A stretch of 64,000 bases of DNA from Desulfothermus okinawensis JCM 13304. GTDB lineage: Bacteria > Desulfobacterota > Desulfovibrionia > Desulfovibrionales > Desulfothermaceae. Below, one piece after another: positions 1 through 12,333 of the stretch. The notes below the pieces were generated by a model. That model was not told the origin of the DNA, made no database searches, and saw only the letters and a program-made list of their open reading frames with translations. The DNA is taken from NCBI GenBank assembly GCA_001311565.1, contig BBBM01000005.1, forward strand, positions 1 to 64,000, written 5' to 3'. The number at the start of each line of letters is the position of its first letter. The stretch's first letter is position 1. Position numbers and translations under genes: made by a program.

Positions 1-15
1 GCAAGTCTAAAGGAT

Positions 16-3000
16 GTTTCAATTCCTCATAGGTAATGTAACAACCGGTAAAAAAAGACTAAAACAAGGATTGCTATTAGTATGTTTCAATTCCTCATAG
101 GTAATGTAACAACGATTCCGCAAACAGGCAGGGGATATGTTACACAAAGTTTCAATTCCTCATAGGTAATGTAACAACTAAAAAAACGGATCCAACCTTC
201 CACGGCAGATAGTGTGTTTCAATTCCTCATAGGTAATGTAACAACCAGGCTTTAACCCAACAAAATTTTGATACGAGCGTGTTTCAATTCCTCATAGGTA
301 ATGTAACAACCTCTTTACCAATTCAATCTCAGTCTAATGTTTCTAAGTTTCAATTCCTCATAGGTAATGTAACAACCTTTGGGGTGTTAGATATACGCAG
401 TTGCGAAAGTAGTTTCAATTCCTCATAGGTAATGTAACAACACAGGCTTTAACCCAACAAAATTTTGATACGAGCGTGTTTCAATTCCTCATAGGTAATG
501 TAACAACAGAATTAATAAAACTAATAGGAGAAAAGAAAAAAAAGAGTTTCAATTCCTCATAGGTAATGTAACAACTTAAAGGAGGCTTAAAGGGATGGCT
601 TTTACAAAAGAGTTTCAATTCCTCATAGGTAATGTAACAACTTGGCAAAGAAGGGTTTTGCTATAGGTGAAGAGGTGTTTCAATTCCTCATAGGTAATGT
701 AACAACGTGTAAATGTTACTTATTACGGTTCTGGTTATCTGAGTTTCAATTCCTCATAGGTAATGTAACAACTTCTTTGCTAAATCAAATACACCCATTA
801 TCATCCTAGTTTCAATTCCTCATAGGTAATGTAACAACAACCCGCCTACGGAGTATTTATAAGCGGAAGCGACTGTTTCAATTCCTCATAGGTAATGTAA
901 CAACAGACCTTATGCTTTAGGTGATGAAGTAGATATTAATTGTTTCAATTCCTCATAGGTAATGTAACAACTAACCCAATCTATAAAGACTTTGGCTCTT
1001 CCTATTATGTTTCAATTCCTCATAGGTAATGTAACAACCATATAGATTTGGATTCTGAAGACAGGGCTTTTATAGTTTCAATTCCTCATAGGTAATGTAA
1101 CAACAGATTTTTTTACTGTGTCTTATCAGGAGCAATTATGTTTCAATTCCTCATAGGTAATGTAACAACAAAGGACGTCGCTCCCATCACTTCCCCACAC
1201 ATAGTGGTTTCAATTCCTCATAGGTAATGTAACAACTAAGATCCAAAGAGCTCTTCAGGTGTGGTAAATTTTGGTTTCAATTCCTCATAGGTAATGTAAC
1301 AACGAGAAAACATCCTACAAAACAGATTACAAAGTTAGTGTTTCAATTCCTCATAGGTAATGTAACAACTAGTATTAGTGAAAGTGAGCTTGTTAACGAT
1401 TTAAAGTTTCAATTCCTCATAGGTAATGTAACAACTGATCAATTAAGGATTCATCAAATTCACTTAAATCAGTTTCAATTCCTCATAGGTAATGTAACAA
1501 CGTTGTAGATCTCTGTGGCTGGCACTTCTGCATTATTGTTTCAATTCCTCATAGGTAATGTAACAACTTCTGATTATAAAAATAAACATATAGATTTGGA
1601 TTTGTTTCAATTCCTCATAGGTAATGTAACAACGTTGCAAACTTTAGATTATATGAAGTTATATAAAGAGTTTCAATTCCTCATAGGTAATGTAACAACG
1701 AGCCAGGGGTGAGGTCCCAGATGAGGCAGATATCTGTTTCAATTCCTCATAGGTAATGTAACAACTTGCCCTTTCCTCTTTAGTAAGCTCTTTATGATCA
1801 AGTTTCAATTCCTCATAGGTAATGTAACAACCATAGATGGTGGCGGGACCATGATCCGCATAAATGAGTTTCAATTCCTCATAGGTAATGTAACAACGAA
1901 AAAAATTTGCCCATCACGTTAATTATCATCATGTGTTTCAATTCCTCATAGGTAATGTAACAACTGGATTTTAAGGCCAGTGTGGCCAATGGCGAATTTA
2001 GTTTCAATTCCTCATAGGTAATGTAACAACTCTTAAACCCCCTTTGCTTGTTTTTAATTAATTCTTGTTTCAATTCCTCATAGGTAATGTAACAACGGAT
2101 GCAAGAGGCCAAGAAAAGGGCAAATGAGATCTTGTTTCAATTCCTCATAGGTAATGTAACAACACAAAATATTGTTGGAAGAATATTACAATGAGCAATG
2201 TTTCAATTCCTCATAGGTAATGTAACAACGAAATCCAAAATGAACAAGACGAGCCACCCTTCTAAGTTTCAATTCCTCATAGGTAATGTAACAACTTTTG
2301 CGTTTGGTCTTATATATAAAAGAGTTTTTAATATGTTTCAATTCCTCATAGGTAATGTAACAACTGTTTTATGGATTTTACCGGTATTTCTGTCAACACT
2401 GCGTTTCAATTCCTCATAGGTAATGTAACAACCTTTTTAGAAGATAAAAAAACATCATAAATTAAAATAGTTTCAATTCCTCATAGGTAATGTAACAACT
2501 GGCAAGGTAACAGTTGGCGAATTATTAGATATTTGTTTCAATTCCTCATAGGTAATGTAACAACTTTTGCGTTTGGTCTTATATATAAAAGAGTTTTTAA
2601 TATGTTTCAATTCCTCATAGGTAATGTAACAACTTATAAGGGAATAAATGCTAAAAATTTATTTATTTGGTTTCAATTCCTCATAGGTAATGTAACAACC
2701 GGGCGTAATCTGGAGGATAAAGGGTTATCTGATGCGTTTCAATTCCTCATAGGTAATGTAACAACTACTTGAAGCGGCAGGGGCCAAAATAACATTTGAT
2801 AAGTTTCAATTCCTCATAGGTAATGTAACAACTGTCGACTTTTTCTATTGCTTTAGGGGGGATATACATGTTTCAATTCCTCATAGGTAATGTAACAACG
2901 AGACTATGACAGTACACTAATTATAGAAGCAAGCAAGTTTCAATTCCTCATAGGTAATGTAACAACTAAAAGCACCTGGTGGCGTTGGATCTGACCAGGC

Positions 3001-6000
3001 TAGTTTCAATTCCTCATAGGTAATGTAACAACTGTCTCTTCAGAAGAGGCAATAAAACAACTTAATGCGTTTCAATTCCTCATAGGTAATGTAACAACTG
3101 GGGTTGTTATCAAAGATGGGATGCTGTAAAATCGTTTCAATTCCTCATAGGTAATGTAACAACATTAGAATCAGAAGAGAAAGAAGAATCAGAAGAAGAG
3201 TTTCAATTCCTCATAGGTAATGTAACAACATAATAGCCTGGAGATAATTGGCCAGAATGTAACTTGTTTCAATTCCTCATAGGTAATGTAACAACTCTTA
3301 ACAGAAGTTTTAACAATAGACTTAGTAGTAGGGTTTCAATTCCTCATAGGTAATGTAACAACAAGTGATTAAAAGAGTTTGGCGTTTTGTTATAACTTTG
3401 TTTCAATTCCTCATAGGTAATGTAACAACTTCCCACACTCGGCTCCGCTTTCAATTTTATAGTCAGTTTCAATTCCTCATAGGTAATGTAACAACCAAGA
3501 TTTTTTGCCTTTGTTATATTGATACGTAATTTGTTTCAATTCCTCATAGGTAATGTAACAACTAAGTTTTGGAATAGGAACATAAAGTAGCTAAAATAGT
3601 TTCAATTCCTCATAGGTAATGTAACAACCATTGCATGTGGGGTTTCGATAAATACAGGAAAGGCGTTTCAATTCCTCATAGGTAATGTAACAACTAATAT
3701 AGGAAATTCCAAGAACATCACATTTATACTGTTTCAATTCCTCATAGGTAATGTAACAACTATGGAATTTTTATAAGCGTCGATATAGCCTTCTGCGTTT
3801 CAATTCCTCATAGGTAATGTAACAACTTTTTAGAAGATAAAAAAAACATCATAAACTAAAATAGTTTCAATTCCTCATAGGTAATGTAACAACATGCGGG
3901 GAGCGCCACATTATCATATTTTAGTTTAGTTTCAATTCCTCATAGGTAATGTAACAACAATCTACGACCCAAATGGCTTACCTATTATGACTACGTTTCA
4001 ATTCCTCATAGGTAATGTAACAACTTGGAAGCTTTTCTAAAAGATGGCATTCTGGACAAGTTTCAATTCCTCATAGGTAATGTAACAACATAAAAAAAGC
4101 ATTTGAGTGTAGAGAATTACATAAATGTTTCAATTCCTCATAGGTAATGTAACAACAATTTTTAAGATGTTGTATAAATTTATAAATAAGCTGTTTCAAT
4201 TCCTCATAGGTAATGTAACAACAAAGATGGCTCTGCTGAATTTCACGGAATTACAATCTAGTTTCAATTCCTCATAGGTAATGTAACAACGGGAAAAACT
4301 CTATTGGCTCCAATATATAGTCAACGATGTTTCAATTCCTCATAGGTAATGTAACAACTTTATGGTTATTGGAAGTGTTGGGCTTGTGGCAATCGTTTCA
4401 ATTCCTCATAGGTAATGTAACAACTAAAGAAGTAAATCATAAATATTCTAATCAGGAAAACTAGTTTCAATTCCTCATAGGTAATGTAACAACTGAGTAA
4501 TGATTATATACTATATACAAGGCAATGCGGGTTTCAATTCCTCATAGGTAATGTAACAACTCCACTAAAACAAATAGAAGTTAGATGGAAAAATAAGTTT
4601 CAATTCCTCATAGGTAATGTAACAACCTACTTTAAAAAATTATGCAGAGTTAGATTATGGTGGTTTCAATTCCTCATAGGTAATGTAACAACCGGAGACC
4701 AAGATGCACGGGGGTAAAAGAAATATAGTTTCAATTCCTCATAGGTAATGTAACAACAAAAAAAATATAAAGGCAAAATTTTTCAGTATTTTATGTTTCA
4801 ATTCCTCATAGGTAATGTAACAACAAGCATTTTCAGGAACCAACACTGCTATCCTTAATGTGTTTCAATTCCTCATAGGTAATGTAACAACAACAGGACA
4901 AGCAAATAAAAGCATAAGAACTAAGAAGTTTCAATTCCTCATAGGTAATGTAACAACCTGGCGTTCCTGGCTCTGGTAAGACATATTTTGCTGGTTTCAA
5001 TTCCTCATAGGTAATGTAACAACACCATTTTTTTGTAATCGTCAGTCATTTTTGTTGCCAGTTTCAATTCCTCATAGGTAATGTAACAACTGTTACTGGT
5101 CTCTTAGTATTCTTCTGTAAATATAAGTTTCAATTCCTCATAGGTAATGTAACAACTAAGTAGTTCTGTTGTTGGTGTCAATCCTTTAGACTGTTTCAAT
5201 TCCTCATAGGTAATGTAACAACAGGATTTTAAAGATCCTGTCCTTTAGCAGATTAGGAAGTTTCAATTCCTCATAGGTAATGTAACAACAGGAATGCACA
5301 GCACTAAAGTTAGAAAGCAATTAGCGTTTCAATTCCTCATAGGTAATGTAACAACGGGCTTTAGATATAATTCCAGTTAATGCTAAAGTAGAGTTCAATT
5401 CCTCATAGGTAATGTAACAACTGGCTTTAGATGATGCAGGGTATCCTACAATTAGAAGTTTCAATTCCTCATAGGTAATGTAACAACTTATTCCTTAGAA
5501 CAACCTTTTTGTTTGAATTCTATGTTTCAATTCCTCATAGGTAATGTAACAACAGATTATCAGAAATTATTAAATCATCAGCATTAATTGGTTTCAATTC
5601 CTCATAGGTAATGTAACAACAGCCTAAAAAAGGATCTAAAATTAAATTGCCTTCTTCGTTTCAATTCCTCATAGGTAATGTAACAACCCCCTTTTTATAT
5701 GTCATCTTCTGTTAGTCTTATGTGTTTCAATTCCTCATAGGTAATGTAACAACATCATTGGATATCCCCCAACTACCTAAAATAATTGAGTTTCAATTCC
5801 TCATAGGTAATGTAACAACAAAAGAATTTTTAGAAAGTAGAAATTTAACTTATGAGTTTCAATTCCTCATAGGTAATGTAACAACAGTTAAGCAAAGTGT
5901 TAACCAAGAACTAAAAAAAACGTTTCAATTCCTCATAGGTAATGTAACAACGCTTTCTATACCATTTTTAGATATTCCCTTAATCCAAGTTTCAATTCCT

Positions 6001-9000
6001 CATAGGTAATGTAACAACCTACAATATAATTATCTTTTAATAGTTCATATTTTTGTTTCAATTCCTCATAGGTAATGTAACAACCTATGTTTTGCTCTTT
6101 AGACACAGCATAACATAAAATGTTTCAATTCCTCATAGGTAATGTAACAACAAATACTACCAAACCCCAATGATTCTTAAATTCTTCGTTTCAATTCCTC
6201 ATAGGTAATGTAACAACACAGATAGTAGCATAATCTCTAATTTTAGCATTACCAGTTTCAATTCCTCATAGGTAATGTAACAACAATCTATGCGTCAAAG
6301 TATTTACAATTAGTTAAAAAAAGTTTCAATTCCTCATAGGTAATGTAACAACGGATAAGAGAGCAGGCTTTTAGAACTGGTATAAATTTGTTTCAATTCC
6401 TCATAGGTAATGTAACAACTATAATAAGTCTGTCCTAGTTAACCTAAAAAGTGCGTTTCAATTCCTCATAGGTAATGTAACAACAGAACAGTTTTATGAA
6501 GAGGTATGTTAGCTTGCACTGTTTCAATTCCTCATAGGTAATGTAACAACTATAAATCTATCATATTCTTTCTGTTCTAAATAAGTGTTTCAATTCCTCA
6601 TAGGTAATGTAACAACTTTGGAAAAAGGGGCTAATTTTTCCTATTTATGATAGTTTCAATTCCTCATAGGTAATGTAACAACTGAAAAATCTTACAGCCC
6701 CACCGTACTAACAATGCTGGTTTCAATTCCTCATAGGTAATGTAACAACTGTCTTGCCTTGTTCAAGTAAATCATATACCATCTGGTTTCAATTCCTCAT
6801 AGGTAATGTAACAACTTGAACAACTTAAAAAAGAAAAAGCCGCACTTAACAGGTTTCAATTCCTCATAGGTAATGTAACAACTTTGTGCTTGGTTTACCT
6901 TTAATATAGAATCTTCTTTGTTTCAATTCCTCATAGGTAATGTAACAACAAGATAAACCAGTGCTTAATATAATTCTCATCTTTAGTTTCAATTCCTCAT
7001 AGGTAATGTAACAACTGCAATATCTACGCTAGTCGCTAATTCTTTTGATACGTTTCAATTCCTCATAGGTAATGTAACAACAGGATACTCTGTTTCAACA
7101 AGATAGCCAACATCTCGTGTTTCAATTCCTCATAGGTAATGTAACAACCTACTAATACTTTCTCTTGCTTAGAAAAATTATCAAAGTTTCAATTCCTCAT
7201 AGGTAATGTAACAACACGTATCTCTCTTCTATGCTAAGAATATCTGAAAATGTTTCAATTCCTCATAGGTAATGTAACAACAGTGGCTACTCTGGGTTTT
7301 AAATTGTTTGTAACATCGTTTCAATTCCTCATAGGTAATGTAACAACCTTTATGTGTCATATTACACCTCCTTTTTAGTAAAACGTTTCAATTCCTCATA
7401 GGTAATGTAACAACCCCTTGTTTAACTGGGGGCACCAAAGTATTGGTTTAGTTTCAATTCCTCATAGGTAATGTAACAACGCTGGAGTAAGACTATTAGC
7501 ACACGCCATTGATTAGTTTCAATTCCTCATAGGTAATGTAACAACTCACTCAAATCTGGTGCAGGCGTAAAAGGTATATCTGTTTCAATTCCTCATAGGT
7601 AATGTAACAACGCAGATTAGATATTTAAGAGATAGAGGATTAACCCTGTTTCAATTCCTCATAGGTAATGTAACAACCCAAAACCTTAGCCCCTTTGGAT
7701 GCATATTGAGAGAGTTTCAATTCCTCATAGGTAATGTAACAACTTAACACAAGGTAAGTGGGCAATAGTCTCAGAACTTTGTTTCAATTCCTCATAGGTA
7801 ATGTAACAACAAAAGGAAATGAAAAAGATTACCAAGTAGTATTACAGTTTCAATTCCTCATAGGTAATGTAACAACCTAGGGCAAAATGTAGCTAATTCA
7901 GAAAGCCTAACAGTTTCAATTCCTCATAGGTAATGTAACAACTTTTCTGTTTCCTCGAAAGCTGTCTTTGAAGTCTTTGTTTCAATTCCTCATAGGTAAT
8001 GTAACAACCCCCCAGCCTGCCAAAAGATGGATGCAACACTACTGTTTCAATTCCTCATAGGTAATGTAACAACTAAGCACTCTGACTTGTTGCCTACCAT
8101 TTACATTTGTTTCAATTCCTCATAGGTAATGTAACAACTAATTCCAAAAATTGGGTGGGTGAGCAATTACTGGAGTTTCAATTCCTCATAGGTAATGTAA
8201 CAACTAAAGCAATAAAAGAAATCTTAGAACTAGAAAAGTAGTTTCAATTCCTCATAGGTAATGTAACAACAGAGTCATAATCCTTTATATCTAAAGAAAG
8301 ATGTAGTTTCAATTCCTCATAGGTAATGTAACAACGAAAAACTCTATTGGCTCCAATATATAGTCAACGATGTTTCAATTCCTCATAGGTAATGTAACAA
8401 CGAAAGAAGAGGATTGTGGGGAGAATATTATAATATTAGTTTCAATTCCTCATAGGTAATGTAACAACCCAAGATCAAAATAATTTTTTTTGATCTTATG
8501 TCTGTTTCAATTCCTCATAGGTAATGTAACAACATACCAGGGCTATTAAAACCATAGCAGGCCCAGATTAGTTTCAATTCCTCATAGGTAATGTAACAAC
8601 AAATCTGTTGCTGAGTCAGCATAACTATTTAAAGCTCGTTTCAATTCCTCATAGGTAATGTAACAACTCCTATTTATAAAGAAATAGGAATAAAAAAATT
8701 ACCGTTTCAATTCCTCATAGGTAATGTAACAACAGGCAACCTTGTCCCTTTCGGAACAGCGTAAACAAGAGTTTCAATTCCTCATAGGTAATGTAACAAC
8801 CAGTTTTTCAAAATGATACCACATGATGAAATATCTGTGTTTCAATTCCTCATAGGTAATGTAACAACTTGGATTGTTATATGCAGGTAAATTTAAAAAA
8901 AAGTGTTTCAATTCCTCATAGGTAATGTAACAACTTTAACTTTTCCATATTGGACTCCTTATACATCTTGGTTTCAATTCCTCATAGGTAATGTAACAAC

Positions 9001-10929
9001 CCGTATGCACAAAAAAAGCACACCCACAAATACAAATGTGTTTCAATTCCTCATAGGTAATGTAACAACCATGTTTGGAAAAGAGAAGGCAACTGGTACT
9101 TACCAGTTTCAATTCCTCATAGGTAATGTAACAACTAGCCGATGCAGTAGAAGCAATGTTGGCCCAGTTGAGTTTCAATTCCTCATAGGTAATGTAACAA
9201 CAAGAACCCCAGGAGACAACCCAGGAGGGGCAATCTTCGTTTCAATTCCTCATAGGTAATGTAACAACCATACGATGATCAAGACAATATAGTTGGTCAA
9301 GATTTGTTTCAATTCCTCATAGGTAATGTAACAACTTAATGATGCGGTCCAGGCTGCCTGGGATGCAGGTGGGTTTCAATTCCTCATAGGTAATGTAACA
9401 ACAAATTTCAATTTACTAATAATTTTTTTTTGAATTTTGTTTCAATTCCTCATAGGTAATGTAACAACTTGCTATTTTAAATAAATTCTCCATTCTATAT
9501 TGGAGTTTCAATTCCTCATAGGTAATGTAACAACCAGGTGCAAATCAATATTTAAGTTATTTTCAAGCTTAGTTTCAATTCCTCATAGGTAATGTAACAA
9601 CGATATTTTTTTCTGGATAATCTATTAAAGAACAAGAAGTTTCAATTCCTCATAGGTAATGTAACAACGCGTGGCCTCCGTCTGCGAGTTCTTTTTTTGA
9701 TTTCAGGTTTCAATTCCTCATAGGTAATGTAACAACCAACTAAGGACCTTTATAAAAAATATCTAGAATATTGGTTTCAATTCCTCATAGGTAATGTAAC
9801 AACTAACTATAAAAAAGGGCTAATAAGGAGGCATTATGTGTTTCAATTCCTCATAGGTAATGTAACAACTCTTGCCTGAACCGTTTTCTCCTAAAATAAT
9901 AGTTGTTTCAATTCCTCATAGGTAATGTAACAACCAGTCGTGACATCGTCTATGGTATATTTTGTCTATAGTTTCAATTCCTCATAGGTAATGTAACAAC
10001 CCCAAATACACACAAGCAAGACTATAAATATTTCGCGTTTCAATTCCTCATAGGTAATGTAACAACGGGGTGGGGACGACCTAACAGTGTTAGCCAAGAG
10101 AGTTTCAATTCCTCATAGGTAATGTAACAACAAACACAGGAAGCCGTTTTAAAGGCTGGTGTGAAGAGGTTTCAATTCCTCATAGGTAATGTAACAACTT
10201 AAAATCTATTTGCAGGTCTTTTAAGAGGTTGTCCGGTTTCAATTCCTCATAGGTAATGTAACAACGCAGTAAAACATATTCAGACTCTTTTATTGTTGGA
10301 GAGTTTCAATTCCTCATAGGTAATGTAACAACTAAGATAACCAATAAAATCTCTTTCATATGTAGGAAGGTTTCAATTCCTCATAGGTAATGTAACAACT
10401 TGTAAGGGATGGGTGGAAAGATAAGGTACGGGTCCCGTTTCAATTCCTCATAGGTAATGTAACAACTTTAATTAACCAGCAAGAGCAACAGAAACGTTTA
10501 TTGTTTCAATTCCTCATAGGTAATGTAACAACGTTAGTGGAAGTCCTAAAATTGAAGCTGTATATCCGTTTCAATTCCTCATAGGTAATGTAACAACTTC
10601 TCATAATATTGAAATTTCAAATTGTTATTTTCAGTTTCAATTCCTCATAGGTAATGTAACAACGAACTACAAAAATTCCCCAATTAACAGAAGAAGACCT
10701 GTTTCAATTCCTCATAGGTAATGTAACAACCCGCAAGCTTCAGGAGAGGAACTTGTGGAATTTTCTGTTTCAATTCCTCATAGGTAATGTAACAACCAAC
10801 TGCTCCCTCTAATGGGCTAGCATCGTATATTGTGTTTCAATTCCTCATAGGTAATGTAACAACAATCACAACCCTCCGCTTGATCTGTTTCTCCTATCTG
10901 TTTCAATTCCTCATAGGTAATGTAACAAC
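16..10929 (-). CRISPR. Large type I-B CRISPR array, about 165 repeats
   Basis: A 30-base repeat (plus strand begins GTTTCAATTCCTCATAGG and ends GTAACAAC) recurs every 64-69 bases with unique spacers of about 35-39 bases. I counted about 165 copies by hand, give or take two. Bases 1-15 are a partial spacer, so the array continues to the left. Read on the minus strand the repeat ends GAATTGAAAC, which fits the 8-base ATTGAAAC 5' handle of type I-A/I-B crRNAs. That puts transcription on the minus strand, the leader at the right end, and the newest spacers near 10900. All repeats I read are identical except one at 5393-5421 that lacks a T. The cas operon runs directly into the leader on the same strand. 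Confidence 0.98.
5393..5421 (-). repeat. Variant CRISPR repeat lacking one T
   Basis: This copy reads GTTCAATTCC where all others read GTTTCAATTCC, so it is 29 instead of 30 bases. On the minus strand the change falls in the 3' ATTGAAAC handle. It is the only repeat variant noticed in the array. It could be a true mutation or a one-base consensus error. Confidence 0.85.
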
Positions 10930-11064
10930 CAATGAAATAATTAAAAAAAATTTTTTTGATTTTTCAAGAAATTATTTTTTTTGTCTCCTCTCAGAACTAG
11001 TTACTCCTCTTTTTTTTCTGTCACACTGATAGCTTTTTTTACACTATCTCCAAGCGACAGAATT
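10930..11064 (-). promoter_or_regulatory. CRISPR leader
   Basis: The 135 bases between the last repeat and the cas2 stop codon hold no gene and are very AT-rich, with several T6-T8 runs. Since the crRNA handle places transcription on the minus strand, this segment precedes the first transcribed repeat and should contain the array promoter and the Cas1-Cas2 integration signals. No clear -35/-10 pair could be picked out with confidence. The call rests on position, repeat orientation and base composition. Confidence 0.75.
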
Positions 11065-11332
11065 TTACAAAAATTTAGAGTCTTCCTTTTTATCGTTTCC
11101 AACCACTTCCCGCCTACTATAAAGTAAACTTCTAAAAGAATAAATTATCACTGAATCACCATCTTCTTCCACCAGTATGTCTTTTATTTCGGTTTTCAAT
11201 TTTTCCAACCTGGATTTAGTGATTTCTCCTTCAAATACAGAGTTTTGGACCCATTCCAGGTACCTTCTGCACAATTTTAACATCTTTCCACATCTTTTTT
11301 TGATTAACGTCATAATATAAAATAACAAACAT
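11065..11332 (-). CDS. cas2: CRISPR adaptation protein Cas2
   Basis: A small ferredoxin-fold protein of about 88 residues that forms the spacer-integration complex with Cas1. After removal of one base from the T7 run near 11295 the N-terminus reads MFVILYYDVNQKRCGKML, with the acidic residue after the first strand typical of Cas2, followed by YLEWVQNSVFEGEIT, a family hallmark. The ATG at 11332 is chosen because it sits just past the Cas1 stop and gives the canonical first strand. It is the last cas gene before the leader. Confidence 0.93.
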
Positions 11333-11333
11333 C

Positions 11334-12329
11334 CTACCATTCCATTACAAAAGGTTTATAGTCTTCATCACCAATAAGATATTTTTCCAATTTATAAAGC
11401 TCAAGTCTTATCAGTCTTCTATAACTCACTTTTTTTATTTATCTTTCTATAAGTTATAGTCCTGGACAAAAATTCTTCCATTTTTTCTAAAATTTTCTTT
11501 TTTCCTTTGTCTGACAATATCAATCTCCCAACACTTTTATCAAAATCCTTTTTGGATATTATTCCGTGCTTTATAAGAGAAATCAAAAGTCTATCTCCAA
11601 TAACTACCTTAAATATTTCAGCTATATCTAAGTTAAGAGAAAATCTTCTAAAATTAGTGGAGTGTAAAAACCCGATTCTAGGATCAAGATGGGTCTGGTA
11701 TATTTCACTTAAAACATAAGTATATATCAAACTATTAATAAAACTAATAAGAGCATTTAAATATCTTTGGGGACGTACGAGTTCTTTTTTACAAAATAAA
11801 AACTCTTCATTTATCAAGTATTTTATTAAAGCTATTATAGTAAATACCTTTGGCTTTACCTTCAAAGCTCATAAGTTCGTCAATACTAGAACATCTATCA
11901 ATATTTAGAAGAACATCTTCCAATAAAGTAACCTCTTTATCTAAATCATATTCCCTTCTTTTATAGTACTTAAGTACCTTAAACTGTTTTTGATTGCTCC
12001 CTCCACAAACCTTTTTGATAAATACAAACGTTTATCAATATCATCATATGCTCTTGCCTGATTTAAGATCATAAAACCAGAATTATAGTGTTCTCTAGGA
12101 TAAAAACTTCCAGAATAGTATCCATAATAATTAAAATAATGAAGAATTATTTCTTTTTGAGTTAGAAAATTTAAAAGTTTTGTATTAAAAGTAACTTCTC
12201 CGAATACAAAATTTCTTTAGTATTCTCTACAGGAATAAATTTCTTTTTACCTTCTTCAGTTTCAAAAAAGAGAGTATTATCCTTTCTTTTAAGATATCCA
12301 CTGGTGAATATATAAAGAGTTTCTAACAC
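11334..12329 (-). CDS. cas1: CRISPR integrase Cas1
   Basis: The metal-dependent integrase that inserts new spacers at the leader end, about 331 residues. The start is [16 protein letters not shown]. The metal ligands are visible: Glu in [10 protein letters not shown], His in GFLHSTNF, and the acidic cluster LDIAEIF. The C-terminus ends DYKPFVMEW one base before the cas2 start region. The GTG at 12329 has GGAG upstream and lies four bases past the cas4 stop; a TTG at 12353 is an alternative. The frame is broken at several runs (near 12195, 11990, 11870, 11790 and 11432). Confidence 0.92.
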
Positions 12330-12333
12330 GTTA

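Noticed and set aside
1515-11029. Many open frames inside the array, with a repeated FQFLIGNVTT or CYITYEELK peptide
   Set aside because: They are translations of the CRISPR repeat and spacers, have no ribosome sites of their own, and occur on both strands.
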